Source of the DNA: Shewanella pneumatophori
GTDB taxonomy: Bacteria; Pseudomonadota; Gammaproteobacteria; Enterobacterales; Shewanellaceae
Reading direction: 5' to 3'
DNA length: 64,000 nucleotides
NCBI RefSeq assembly: GCF_023283895.1
Contig: NZ_JAKILB010000006.1
Location: 248,001 to 312,000 of the forward strand
Shown here: piece after piece, positions 55,256-64,000 of the stretch
Position numbering within the stretch: the stretch's first letter is position 1
Layout: each line of letters begins with the position of its first letter
Made by a program: the position numbers and the translations under genes
The notes under the pieces: generated by a model
What the model was told of the DNA's origin: nothing
The model's database searches: none
What the model saw: the letters and a program-made list of their open reading frames with translations, nothing else

Positions 55256-55969
55256 ATGCGAACACCAGTATTAAAGAATTTAGCTATTAAGGCTGCAGTG
55301 GTATTAGCTTTAGTGAGTTTGGGGGCCTGTAGCACTGAACCTGCTAGGCTAGAGCAGGGGCCTAATGCAGAAACAACCAAAGATGGGTTAGTTAAAGTGG
55401 ACCACTCAAAATTAGACTTGTCCTATGCAAGGCCGAACGTTGAGTGGAAAAAATACACCAAGTTATATTTTGCTCCCGTAAAAGTGACCAATGATCACCC
55501 AGCAGATTATAAGCCGCCTCGAATTGATAAAAGAGCTGATGGATTAAATGCGACTTACGATCTGCCGCCTGAAGCGCTAGAGAAAATGTCGGCTCAATTT
55601 CAAACCACCGTAAAAGATGTGTTTAATAGTGAGCAACCATTTGAGCTTGTTGATAAAGCTGGCGCGAACACATTAGTGATAGAAGCGGCAGTTACCGATA
55701 TTCGTTTGAGTGCGCCCATTGAGTCGAGTCGCCGAAGCTATAGCTCTATGGGGCGTACCTATACTGAAAACTCAGGTTCGATGATGCTATTAGCGGTGAT
55801 TAAAGATGGTGAAAGCGGCGAGATCCTCGCAAAAGCTGCAGATAGAGGCCAAGGTTTTGATCAATGGAGTCAAAATACTCAGGTCTTTAATTGGGGAGAC
55901 GTGAAAACCGTATACCGCCGTTGGGTGAATGATTTTAAAAACGCACTGATGGAAGCGGGAGCGCAATAG
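55256..55969 (+). CDS. DUF3313 family lipoprotein
   Basis: This 237-residue lipoprotein has a signal peptide with lipobox LGAC (cysteine at about residue 25). The body, starting YARPNVEWKKYTKLYFAPVK, fits DUF3313. The ATG at 55256, with AAAGGA about 10 bp before it, is preferred to a frame start 39 bp upstream, because it begins the signal peptide normally. Its function is unknown; it is likely anchored to the outer membrane, since the residue after the cysteine is Ser. Confidence 0.82.
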   Translation: MRTPVLKNLAIKAAVVLALVSLGACSTEPARLEQGPNAETTKDGLVKVDHSKLDLSYARPNVEWKKYTKLYFAPVKVTNDHPADYKPPRIDKRADGLNATYDLPPEALEKMSAQFQTTVKDVFNSEQPFELVDKAGANTLVIEAAVTDIRLSAPIESSRRSYSSMGRTYTENSGSMMLLAVIKDGESGEILAKAADRGQGFDQWSQNTQVFNWGDVKTVYRRWVNDFKNALMEAGAQ

Positions 55970-55993
55970 CTTTAACCCACGATGGTCGTCAAA

Positions 55994-56020
55994 AACAAAG
56001 CGCCTAATTGGCGCTTTGTT
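55994..56020. terminator. Bidirectional intrinsic terminator
   Basis: AACAAAGCGCC-TAATT-GGCGCTTTGTT separates the convergent lipoprotein gene and mnmC. Confidence 0.87.
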
Positions 56021-56039
56021 TGTTGTGAAGTGAAACTAA

Positions 56040-58004
56040 TTAAACATTAGTTTCACTGTTATCTAATGCCTTGCCTTTTAACAGTTTGCGTAGCCACATT
56101 CTATTTGGGTTGAGTAGTGCCACAAAATCAGTGCTAATAGGAAGATTTTCACCACAAATTTGTGCGGCAAGGGCTTCTGCTGCTAATGGGCCAGAGCTTA
56201 ATCCACGAGAGCCTAGGCCGCCTAATACGTATAGCTTTGGATAAGTTGGGGCTGGGTGTGACTGCCAAAACTTTCGACTTTCAGGTGTTAACTGGTGATT
56301 TTTATAAAGCGCGAGAATGCTGTCTATATCTGGCGCAGGTCCCATCATAGGTGCGTGATCACGGGTCACCATGCGTACACCCACGCGGGCGCTGTGCCCT
56401 GAAATATCAATATCTTTTACCCAATCTTGCTCTAGATAACTGTGTTGGATCTTTTTAAGATTCTCGATTTGCTCTGTTGGGCAGTAATCTAAATGTTCTG
56501 CATTTTTCACATAGCTGGCACCTAAGCAGTGCAGTGCATTATTGCCAGGCGTCATGTAACCATGCGCGCACAATACTGTACTTAGCTTGGATAACTTAGC
56601 GCGACTCGGTGCATGACTGACTTGTCCTCTAAAGCCTGTAGCTTGTAAGTACTGAGTTTGATTGTATTGAGTAAGTGATTTGCCATTGGCGACAACTAGC
56701 GCACTAAATGGGCCAAAACGCTGGTGCTTATTACTTAGGTACCAAGCATTGTTTTGATAATCAATTGCAGTAATTTGTGTTTCAAGCGCCAGTTTTACAT
56801 CGGCAATGGCTTGAGCTTGTTTAAATGCTGCTTGGGTGAAGTCTTGCGGTGATACCCAGCCTCCTAGCGGATATAAGATCCCTGCGTCGTCTATTTTCAC
56901 TGAGGCAATTTCGGATGCTTGCTCTGAAGTGATCTTCGTTGCGATAAGTGATTGCCAGTCATAGCTGTCGATGATCTTGGCTACGCGTTTTCGGCTGCGT
57001 TCATCATGCCCAGTATGAACCACACCACACAGATCATAATCAATTGAGTGGCCTTGAGCAGCGAGTGTTTTTAGCCTTTGCAAGCTAAACAAATATGCCT
57101 GTTGAAAATACTGACTTAAATGATTGTTATCCGGCGTTAATAGCGGATAAATAGCACCTTGTTTGTTGCCCGATGCTGCTTGAGCTAATGCGCTATCTTC
57201 ACAAAATAAATGCACTTTCTGGCTGCGCTCCGCTAATGAAAGCGCCAAATTGGCACTGGCAACCCCGCCGCCAATAATTGCGATAGGCAGGGCATTCTCA
57301 CTTGCTTGAGGCGAAGAGATACTGCTGATTGGATAGGGCGCTTGTTTTTGTTGCTGCTGTGAGCGAAGCGCACTGCGCTCTAACAAGGTAATATCATCGG
57401 CCTTAAGGTGATCATTTTGATATAAGCCAACCAGTTTTGCCCAAGATATAATTGTTTGCTCGGTATTAACTTTAGAGTTTGGCTCAGTACTAGCATGGTT
57501 ATTAGTACTTAGATTGGCCTCAGCGGAAGTCTGTAAACAATTTAGATTATCTAAATCAAGCTGGGCATTGTCTTGGCTAAGCTTCGCCATCTGCCAAAAA
57601 ATATCCAGTGTCAGTAGTTCATAATCAAGGTTTTCTGCAAAGCACCAATGATTGATAAAGCCAGAATTTACCATTGGGATTTGTTGTAACTGTTGCAATA
57701 ACGGACCAAAGTGAAAATCAATCACTAAGCGACCGTTATTTAATATGCGACGTTGGCAACCTTCAATGGCAAGTATTGGTAAGACGCTTTCATGAGCACA
57801 AATTTGTTCAAACTGTTTATCTTTTATAACCTGAGCTAATGTTTGGTCAATTGGGCTGAATATTTTCAAGCACACTCGAGCGCTGCTTTGATTTAAAACC
57901 AGCGCTTTTAAATTATTAAGCGAGCTTAATCCAAGTTGAGCAATCACTACTGAATTGGTGGAATTTGTATCAATAATTTGCTGAACAATTTTACTTACTG
58001 TCAT
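56040..58004 (-). CDS. mnmC: MnmC tRNA-modification protein with degenerate methyltransferase half
   Basis: This 654-residue protein has an intact C-terminal FAD oxidoreductase half (about 245-654): LPIAIIGGGVASANLALSLA, AASGNKQGAIYPLL, VGVRMVTRDHAPMMGP and LNPNRMWLRKLLKGKA all match MnmC(o), which removes the carboxymethyl group of cmnm5s2U34 in tRNA. The N-terminal half aligns only as a worn methyltransferase: where E. coli has the SAM loop GFGTGLNFL this has GLSSLNNLK, and the catalytic DGFAP segment is replaced by FAENLD. The beginning of the domain is also missing. The final methylation step is therefore probably lost or done elsewhere. Confidence 0.88.
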   Translation of the reverse strand: MTVSKIVQQIIDTNSTNSVVIAQLGLSSLNNLKALVLNQSSARVCLKIFSPIDQTLAQVIKDKQFEQICAHESVLPILAIEGCQRRILNNGRLVIDFHFGPLLQQLQQIPMVNSGFINHWCFAENLDYELLTLDIFWQMAKLSQDNAQLDLDNLNCLQTSAEANLSTNNHASTEPNSKVNTEQTIISWAKLVGLYQNDHLKADDITLLERSALRSQQQQKQAPYPISSISSPQASENALPIAIIGGGVASANLALSLAERSQKVHLFCEDSALAQAASGNKQGAIYPLLTPDNNHLSQYFQQAYLFSLQRLKTLAAQGHSIDYDLCGVVHTGHDERSRKRVAKIIDSYDWQSLIATKITSEQASEIASVKIDDAGILYPLGGWVSPQDFTQAAFKQAQAIADVKLALETQITAIDYQNNAWYLSNKHQRFGPFSALVVANGKSLTQYNQTQYLQATGFRGQVSHAPSRAKLSKLSTVLCAHGYMTPGNNALHCLGASYVKNAEHLDYCPTEQIENLKKIQHSYLEQDWVKDIDISGHSARVGVRMVTRDHAPMMGPAPDIDSILALYKNHQLTPESRKFWQSHPAPTYPKLYVLGGLGSRGLSSGPLAAEALAAQICGENLPISTDFVALLNPNRMWLRKLLKGKALDNSETNV

Positions 58005-58234
58005 GGTTCCGTCTTTAATGTTAAATTAAACGCTCACAAATATGCGTTACAATCGCTTTTACTTGTCGGAAGTGTACCTTTTTACGGGTAGATTTTGGCA
58101 AAGATTATACGTAAGGTCTCATAATCGGCATTATTTTTGTGTTCCTTATGGAAAGCTGACCACTTATATGGATTAAAAGCGATACCATTGGTTCAGCAAA
58201 ATTGGTACTAGATGTACAGAATGGAAAGTTAATA

Positions 58235-59446
58235 ATGAAAAGAGTCGTGATCACTGGACTTGGCGTAGTGTCAAGTATCGGTAACAACAAGCAAGAAGTC
58301 ACTGAATCATTAAAAGCAGGTCGTAGTGGTATTACCCACTCAGATCAGTTTGAAGAAATGAAGCTGCGTAGTCATGTTTGGGGCGACATTAAGATTGACC
58401 CATCAGAATATATTGACCGTAAAGCACTGCGCTTTATGGGTAATGCTGCAGCATATGCACATATCGCTATGCAAGAAGCGATTAAAGACGCTGATTTAAC
58501 TGAAGAGCAGTATTCAGACCCACGTGTTGGCATTATTGTCGGTACAGGTGGCGCATCTTCAGCAAACCAGGTTCAAGCAGCAGACACATTACGTGAAAAA
58601 GGCGTTAAACGTGTTGGCCCGTATATCGTGCCACGCATTATGTCGAGCACTGCGAGTGCGTGTTTGGCAACGCCATTTAAAATTAAAGGCATGAACTACT
58701 CAATCAGTTCTGCTTGTGCAACCAGTGCCCACTGTATTGGCCACGCAGTCGAACTTATCCAAATGGGTAAGCAAGATATGGTATTTGCTGGTGGTTCTGA
58801 AGAAGTGGATTGGACGCTAACCATGGGCTTTGATGCTATGGGCGCACTATCGACTAAGTATAATGATGAGCCAACTAAAGCATCACGTACTTATGATGCT
58901 GACCGTGATGGTTTTGTTATCTCTGGCGGCGGCGGTATTGTTGTTGTTGAAGAGTTAGAGCACGCTCTTGCTCGTGGTGCAAAAATCTACGCTGAAGTTA
59001 TCGGTTATGGCGCATCATCAGATGGTTATGACATGGTTGCTCCATCAGGTGAAGGTGCTGTTCGTTGTATGCAGATGGCACTTGCGGATGTTGATACTCC
59101 AATTGACTACATCAACACGCATGGTACATCAACGCCAGTGGGTGATATGCGTGAGCTTGAAGCACTACGTGAAACCTTTGGTGATAACCTACCAGCAATC
59201 GCATCGACTAAGTCACTGACTGGTCACGCTTTAGGTGCTGCAGGTGCACATGAGGCGATTTACAGCCTAATCATGATGGAAAGCAATTTCATTGCGCCAA
59301 GCATCAACATCGATAATTTAGATGAAAAAGCTGCAGGTATGCCAATTGTGACTGAAATGACTGAAAAAGAACTAAACACAGTTATGAGTAACAGCTTTGG
59401 TTTTGGTGGTACAAACGCAACTTTGGTAATGCGCAAGTACAAATAA
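58235..59446 (+). CDS. fabB: 3-oxoacyl-ACP synthase I
   Basis: This 403-residue condensing enzyme for fatty-acid elongation includes steps for unsaturated chains. The active-site cysteine lies in [14 protein letters not shown] (about 162), the catalytic histidines in [11 protein letters not shown] (about 298) and [13 protein letters not shown] (about 333). The N-terminus [18 protein letters not shown] and the C-terminal [14 protein letters not shown] are FabB-like. The ATG at 58235 follows GGAAAG; the frame reads 11 codons further upstream but without a family match. It is followed by its own terminator. Confidence 0.96.
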   Translation: MKRVVITGLGVVSSIGNNKQEVTESLKAGRSGITHSDQFEEMKLRSHVWGDIKIDPSEYIDRKALRFMGNAAAYAHIAMQEAIKDADLTEEQYSDPRVGIIVGTGGASSANQVQAADTLREKGVKRVGPYIVPRIMSSTASACLATPFKIKGMNYSISSACATSAHCIGHAVELIQMGKQDMVFAGGSEEVDWTLTMGFDAMGALSTKYNDEPTKASRTYDADRDGFVISGGGGIVVVEELEHALARGAKIYAEVIGYGASSDGYDMVAPSGEGAVRCMQMALADVDTPIDYINTHGTSTPVGDMRELEALRETFGDNLPAIASTKSLTGHALGAAGAHEAIYSLIMMESNFIAPSINIDNLDEKAAGMPIVTEMTEKELNTVMSNSFGFGGTNATLVMRKYK

Positions 59447-59473
59447 GCATTTAGACTTTCTCTAAGTGAGTGT

Positions 59474-59498
59474 AAAGGGAGCATTGGCTCCCTTTTTT
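59474..59498 (+). terminator. Intrinsic terminator of fabB
   Basis: AAAGGGAGC-(4 nt)-GCTCCCTTTTTT lies 28 bp past the fabB stop. Confidence 0.87.
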
Positions 59499-59661
59499 AT
59501 TATCTGTTGCGCCATAAGGAAGCCTGTATATTCGTGTAAGCAATATAGCTTGCTGCAAATCGCAATCTTGGGTTTAAATTGAGTCATGAATTAAACGGCG
59601 AAATTGACTAAATAAATTTACAACTCATAATGTACAGCCTCAATTACAAATAGAAGATCCC

Positions 59662-60027
59662 ATGACTACTAAGCTTGAGCCTATTAGCTTATTTAAAGCA
59701 CTATCAGATAAAATTCGTTTATCGATTATTTTACTTTTGCATGTTGAGAAAGAGCTTTGCGTTTGCGAATTTAGTGAAGCACTTGATGAAATTCAGCCTA
59801 AGATCTCGCGTAATTTAGCCTTGCTAAAAACAGCTGGACTCGTTGTTAATCGTCGTCAAGGCCAATGGATCTATTATTCTATTAATGATGAATTGCCACA
59901 GTGGGCACTTAACACGCTTAGCGAGACATATTCTGGAAATCAGCAATATATTGAACAGGCGTTAGCCAAACTAAACAAAATTGGTGAGCATGAAGCGCGA
60001 CCAATGCTCCTATGTGAATCAAAGTAA
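59662..60027 (+). CDS. ArsR-type metalloregulator
   Basis: This 121-residue winged-helix repressor has an ELCVCEFSEAL segment (about 31-41), whose CVC pair sits at the arsenic(III)-binding site of ArsR (ELCVCDL in the classical proteins). The recognition helix is ISRNLALLKTAGLV and the wing RRQGQWIYYSIND. It lies directly convergent with arrBA. That position and the intact cysteines make it the probable arsenite-responsive regulator of local genes, though the arr promoter is on the far side of arrA. Confidence 0.9.
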   Translation: MTTKLEPISLFKALSDKIRLSIILLLHVEKELCVCEFSEALDEIQPKISRNLALLKTAGLVVNRRQGQWIYYSINDELPQWALNTLSETYSGNQQYIEQALAKLNKIGEHEARPMLLCESK

Positions 60028-60050
60028 GGAGCTGAAAGACTCAGCTCCTT
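60026..60050. terminator. Bidirectional hairpin between arsR and arrB
   Basis: AAGGAGCTGA-(5 nt)-TCAGCTCCTT overlaps the arsR stop codon and lies just past the arrB stop. T-runs are weak. Confidence 0.65.
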
Positions 60051-60063
60051 GGCCTATGTAATG

Positions 60064-60768
60064 TTAGTAAAGGTTTTTAACATTGAAGCTGCGGATGTAG
60101 TAAACATTAGGGCGAGTATTCGCATCTAAGTTTAACTGTTGAGTTTTGTGCATTTTTACCAATCTTGCTGCTTCACTGTTTGGATCGTCAAAATCGCCAA
60201 ATACTCGAGCACCTGATGGACAAGCTGAGACACATGCAGGTTTTAGCCCTTGGTCCAAGCGGTGATCACACAAGGTACATTTTTCGGTGGTACGTCTTGA
60301 GCGGGTATTTGGGTAAGTATCGCCACGCTCAGGGTTAAGGTAAGGCAAGGTTTTGCTGTTTACCTGTTTTAACACATCATAAGGTGATGCCATTCCTTTG
60401 TTGATCAGCGCTTCATCGTCTTGCCATTGGCGATGTGGGATCTGCTTGTTATAACTTATTACGCCGTAAGGGCAGGCGCGCATGCACTTTCTACAGCCAA
60501 TGCACTTGTCGTTATCTTGTAAAGTTAAGCCACGTTTATCTTTGTACATTGCACCAGTTGGACATACTTTCACACAAGCGGCATCGCTACAATGGTTACA
60601 AAGCGTTGGTATGTAACTGTACTTTACATCCGGAAAACGGCCTTCGGTTTGATTGATATGATTTGACCATTTTATGCCATCAGGCGTGTTATTTTCGGTC
60701 TTACAGGCTAAATCACAGCCACCACAACCAACACATTTCTGTAGGTCTATTACCATTCCAAGTCTCAT
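60064..60768 (-). CDS. arrB: Respiratory arsenate reductase, iron-sulfur subunit
   Basis: This 234-residue electron-transfer subunit has four cysteine clusters for [4Fe-4S] groups: CVGCGGCDLACKTEN (about 12-26), CNHCSDAACVKVCP (about 57-70), CIGCRKCMRACPYG (about 89-102) and CTLCDHRLDQGLKPACVSACP (split over about 161-181). Size equals known ArrB (234). It passes electrons from a quinol-oxidising partner (CymA in Shewanella) to ArrA. It starts 10 bp after arrA and lacks its own signal peptide, so it is carried out with ArrA through the Tat system. Confidence 0.93.
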   Translation of the reverse strand: MRLGMVIDLQKCVGCGGCDLACKTENNTPDGIKWSNHINQTEGRFPDVKYSYIPTLCNHCSDAACVKVCPTGAMYKDKRGLTLQDNDKCIGCRKCMRACPYGVISYNKQIPHRQWQDDEALINKGMASPYDVLKQVNSKTLPYLNPERGDTYPNTRSRRTTEKCTLCDHRLDQGLKPACVSACPSGARVFGDFDDPNSEAARLVKMHKTQQLNLDANTRPNVYYIRSFNVKNLY

Positions 60769-60778
60769 AATATTCCCC

Positions 60779-63337
60779 TTAGACCTTTGCTATTTGAATT
60801 CGAATATGTCCATAAAACGCTGATGCACCGCTTAGGCGGTCATAACGATCGGCGATAATATCGTTATTGGCGCCGCCCCGTGCTGCTTTACCAAATATTT
60901 TGCTGGCGTTGCGGCCATAAGCCCAATGCCCTTGACCAAAGCATTTTGCAATGGTGCCAGGTCTAACGCCTTCCCATAACACTGCGGTACAAGTGAGTTG
61001 GCCTACAGGACTCGTGACCATAATTTGATCGCCAGTTTTAATGCCGAGTTGCTCTGCATCGACTGGATTTATTTTGGCGCTGTCTTCTTGGGCGATATCC
61101 CCAGGATCGAGATCTTTAAATTCGTAGTACCATGGCGTATTCGCTGAGCGGCCTTCTTTATTTAGGCGTGACTTTTGATCTACTAGTAAAAACGGATATT
61201 GCTTAGCGTCGCCAAAACGGTATGGCATTTCATAATGAGGCACAAATGCTATCTGACCTCTCGCATCATAATCACAAGCTTGCATCACATCATCTACGCT
61301 AACGTGGTGATTTTTGGCATGCTTAGTTAAGGCTTTTTCTAAAGTTTTGCTATAAAACTCAAACTGTTTGGTTTCAGTTTTAAAATTGCCCCAGCGTGAC
61401 CCAAGTTTGTATGGATGACTATTCCACACACCTTTGTCGATAAAGTCATCCCAGCCTGCCATAGGTGGACCATATTTATCCGAGGCATTGAGCCATAGAG
61501 GAGAGGTAACGTATCTGACAAGAAGCTTGCCGAAATCTAGCTCATTGCTAGCGGGCTGTTTAGTTTCTGGATCCAGCAACTGCTCGTTGATGTAACGCCA
61601 TGGTTTATCGAAGCCTTTTTCTGCTAGCTTTTTCGCGAGAAGATAGGGGATTTCGGACTCGTCATCTTTAGTATTCCACAAGCGATCAATTGACGGTTGC
61701 TGTACTGATACTTGATGGACACTGTTGCCAATTGAATCTAATACGCCCCATTTTTCGAACATGTGATGATTTGCAGGCAAGATAATATCGGCAAACCAGC
61801 TGAATTCAGAAATGTTAGTGGTTACGTGAGCCATAAACTCCACTTCACTCAAGGCATCATTCCAGCGCTGCCCCTCAGGGGAGGAGAAGTTAAAGTTATT
61901 GAAGTAAGCCAACATCACTTTAATTTTGTATGGGTCGCCACTTAACATGCCATTTGCTGTATTGCTGGTAACAACACCGCCGCCGGGTTTGCCTTTCTTT
62001 AATGCTGGAACGGCTAAGGTGCCGCGCTGGTCAATCTTAGGTTGCTTAATACTCTTAGCCGCGATGTCGTCAAGGTAGGGCTTAGAGTCTGGGAATTTTT
62101 TATTTAGTGCGATTTTATTCGCGGGGAATACGCCGCCTTTACTGTCGATACCACCAAATAGTCCGTTTAGTGCATGGCAAGCTAAAGAGGTATAAGTACC
62201 TCGCGTATGCATTACCGCGCCGCGAGATGTCCACACTTGCACTGCGGGTGCAGCTTGGCCCATGTCTTTAGCAATTTGCACAATGGTTTGTGCAGGAATT
62301 TGGCTAATAGATTCTGCCCATTCAGGGGTGTAATCCTTTAGGGTTAAGTTCCACCACTCAACAAGGCCGTAAGTGTGCTTTTCCTCAAAGAGTGTTGGGT
62401 CAACGGTTTGTCCCGCTTTAAAGAGGTTGCTACCCGACTTAAAGTCACCTACAAACGGTTTATGCCAAATGCCTTCAACTAACGCGACGTGTGCTATAGC
62501 AAGTGCAAGCACACTGTCTTGAGCTGGTTCAATTGGGATACATTTATGCGCTTTACTCGCCGAAATGGATAGGCGCGGATCAACCACCACGACCTTGGCA
62601 TTATCTAACGCGCTGCCCCATGTTTTTGAGTAATAAGATACTTGGCGGTTACTGGCGATAGGATCTGCACCAAATGATAAAATAAACTTGGTATTCTCGA
62701 TATCATATTGGTTATAGCCCCAGTTACCATCCTGATAATAAGGCCCCATTTTATGCGCCTCTGCGCAAATCGAGCTGTGAGATATGTTGTTTGGCGAGCC
62801 AATCATATTGGTGAGGTGTTTATAGATAAACTCATTGATATGCGAATATCTACCACGAAGTAATGCGTATTGGTGCGCTTCACCGGCATTACGCAATGCG
62901 ATGATCTTATCGGCGAGTAGATCGAATGCTTCATCCCAAGAAATTGGCTTGAACATAGGATCATGTTCTTTGCCTTTTTTAGGGTTGGTACGCATTAAAG
63001 GACTTCGGACTCTGTCAGGATCATAAACTTGTTGCAGACTTAGGTGCTGTCTTGGGCAGCTAGACTCGCCATGAACATGAGAGTTTAGGTTACCTCTTAC
63101 TTTTACAGCTCGCCCTTCAATAATGTACGTTTGTTTAGCACACCATGAGGTACAACCTTGGCAGGTTGTAGCCACCCATTTACCGGTGCCAGTGATCTTG
63201 TCTGACTTTGGCAGCTCGTGCTCAATTCCTTCAATGACAGGTGTCATTGAGCTACTGCAGCCTACTGTTGCTAAAGCCGTTGTCGCAGCTGTTGTTTTTA
63301 ATAGCGTTCTTCTGCGTGTATCGATTTTCTCGCTCAT
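60779..63337 (-). CDS. arrA: Respiratory arsenate reductase, molybdopterin catalytic subunit
   Basis: This 852-residue periplasmic molybdoenzyme reduces arsenate to arsenite as terminal electron acceptor. The N-terminus has a twin-arginine signal (TRRRTLLKT, about 7-15). The [4Fe-4S] motif is C59-x2-C62-x3-C66-x27-C94, matching ArrA. Residues around C191 (SSICAEAHK), R163-Y164 (RGRYSHINE), K196 and Y208 line up, with an offset of two, with the arsenate-site residues R165, Y166, C193, K198 and Y210 reported for Shewanella ANA-3 ArrA. Size equals that enzyme. It is the first gene of the arrAB operon, upstream of which lies a candidate CRP site. Confidence 0.93.
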   Translation of the reverse strand: MSEKIDTRRRTLLKTTAATTALATVGCSSSMTPVIEGIEHELPKSDKITGTGKWVATTCQGCTSWCAKQTYIIEGRAVKVRGNLNSHVHGESSCPRQHLSLQQVYDPDRVRSPLMRTNPKKGKEHDPMFKPISWDEAFDLLADKIIALRNAGEAHQYALLRGRYSHINEFIYKHLTNMIGSPNNISHSSICAEAHKMGPYYQDGNWGYNQYDIENTKFILSFGADPIASNRQVSYYSKTWGSALDNAKVVVVDPRLSISASKAHKCIPIEPAQDSVLALAIAHVALVEGIWHKPFVGDFKSGSNLFKAGQTVDPTLFEEKHTYGLVEWWNLTLKDYTPEWAESISQIPAQTIVQIAKDMGQAAPAVQVWTSRGAVMHTRGTYTSLACHALNGLFGGIDSKGGVFPANKIALNKKFPDSKPYLDDIAAKSIKQPKIDQRGTLAVPALKKGKPGGGVVTSNTANGMLSGDPYKIKVMLAYFNNFNFSSPEGQRWNDALSEVEFMAHVTTNISEFSWFADIILPANHHMFEKWGVLDSIGNSVHQVSVQQPSIDRLWNTKDDESEIPYLLAKKLAEKGFDKPWRYINEQLLDPETKQPASNELDFGKLLVRYVTSPLWLNASDKYGPPMAGWDDFIDKGVWNSHPYKLGSRWGNFKTETKQFEFYSKTLEKALTKHAKNHHVSVDDVMQACDYDARGQIAFVPHYEMPYRFGDAKQYPFLLVDQKSRLNKEGRSANTPWYYEFKDLDPGDIAQEDSAKINPVDAEQLGIKTGDQIMVTSPVGQLTCTAVLWEGVRPGTIAKCFGQGHWAYGRNASKIFGKAARGGANNDIIADRYDRLSGASAFYGHIRIQIAKV

Positions 63338-63756
63338 AAACCCACAACTTTAAATAATTTTAGATATATAAAATTGCGTATATGCACCTAGTTATATATA
63401 CGTTTAATCAAGTGGGATTGGTAGCCCCCTTGTAAGCGGAATGTCACATTTCTGGATTATTGCTATTGGTTGTCTGAATTAATTTAGAGCGAGATCACCA
63501 AAAAACGCTGCTTAACTGACCAGCGAATAGTTGAGTAATCAACGAAAGTGGCTGCAAATTGAGCGATAATCTCACGCTTGCAGTTATGTACTTTGGAGAT
63601 GCGAATAAGCAATCATTAACACGCTAATTTCTAGAGTGAAATTGAGTAGAAACTAAATACTAGTAATGTAAGCAAATTTTAATCCTTTGTTTCTATTGGA
63701 TAGTTCCTCTTGCTAGAATGGTCCCACACCTACTATAGCTGTTATTGGACACCCTA
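63338..63756. other. Divergent promoter region between arrA and pdxB
   Basis: About 420 AT-rich bases without a gene. TTAGA-N6-TCACC at about 63484-63499 matches the CRP consensus at 7 of 10 positions and sits about 150 bp before arrA. CRP is known to activate arr in Shewanella, so this is a reasonable but weak candidate. Confidence 0.3.
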
Positions 63757-64000
63757 ATGAAAATCCTTGCCGATGAAAATATGCCTTATGTACAACAGTT
63801 ATTTGCCGATTTTGGCAGGATTGAAACTGTAAACGGTAGGAAGTTAACCGCAGAGCAAGTACAAGATGCAGATGTGCTGTTAGTGCGTTCAGTCACTCGG
63901 GTGAATCCAGAGTTATTAGCACTTAATTCCAAGCTTAAATTTGTAGGTAGCGCAACCATAGGCACCGATCATATTGATCAAGAGTACCTTGCAAGTCGTA
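63757..64000 (+). CDS. pdxB: Erythronate-4-phosphate dehydrogenase, N-terminal part
   Basis: The first 81 codons are present, reading [16 protein letters not shown] and later [16 protein letters not shown] and [14 protein letters not shown], the N-terminal substrate-binding part of PdxB, which oxidises 4-phosphoerythronate in pyridoxal phosphate synthesis. The rest lies beyond the window. The order fabB-pdxB is common in Shewanella; here arsR and arrBA are between them. Confidence 0.95.
   Translation, partial: MKILADENMPYVQQLFADFGRIETVNGRKLTAEQVQDADVLLVRSVTRVNPELLALNSKLKFVGSATIGTDHIDQEYLASR

Noticed and set aside
60779-63337. Tetrathionate or polysulfide reductase as alternative identity
   Set aside because: The cysteine spacing and the residues around C191 fit ArrA, and the arrB length and arsR neighbour agree.

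Overview
The window looks like a chromosomal segment of a marine Shewanella or a very close gammaproteobacterial relative. The gene content and order (smrB, prmB, aroC, MFS, NAD kinase, yfcL, TrmH-like, mnmC, fabB, pdxB; fadIJ; a moxR/Bat cluster; nrdDG; DUF3010, DUF3379 and VF530 families) and the moderate GC fit that group. Most of the window is core genome. I saw no rRNA, tRNA, insertion sequence, prophage or CRISPR array.

Layout. 1-3200: a partial small basic protein near a Fur-box-like site, a decayed coding remnant, a YgjP-type metallopeptidase, a DUF3010 protein and a DEAD-box helicase. 3400-7050: an RssA-like patatin hydrolase; a CurA-like NADPH reductase divergent from an OhrR-type MarR regulator, with repeated TTTGYGCGCAAA boxes between them; and an orphan 228-residue protein. 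7300-12800: anaerobic ribonucleotide reductase nrdD-nrdG behind a candidate FNR site and a pair of NrdR boxes, then yibL, ribA, an exported barrel-like protein and a VF530-family protein. 13000-15400: a large secreted subtilase. 15900-21100: a rhodanese / DUF2892 / RND-pump / adaptor cluster. 21600-27000: a SIMPL-domain protein, a FadL-type porin, putP, and an ECF sigma factor with its DUF3379 partner.

27300-34400 is a complete six-gene moxR-DUF58-DUF4381-batA-batBC-batD operon. Divergent from it is fadIJ, behind a strong FadR-like operator. 38200-44700 holds the most unusual locus. A 1426-residue propeller-PAS-GGDEF-EAL sensor is followed on the same strand by a secreted protein built of 27 near-identical 13-residue repeats (IPNIKF core). 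Two 38-residue paralogous peptides follow, both ending VIPAKGWWN and both too short for ordinary gene calling. I see no terminator until after the last peptide.

44900-59500 is housekeeping: M16 protease, sixA, smrB, prmB, aroC, MFS, NAD kinase family, yfcL, TrmH-like, DUF3313 lipoprotein, mnmC (with a visibly degenerate methyltransferase half) and fabB. 59600-63400 carries an ArsR regulator convergent with arrBA, a respiratory arsenate reductase, set between fabB and pdxB. pdxB runs off the right edge. Together the genes describe a facultative anaerobe with anaerobic dNTP synthesis, fatty-acid uptake and beta-oxidation, arsenate respiration and c-di-GMP signalling tied to a secreted repeat protein.
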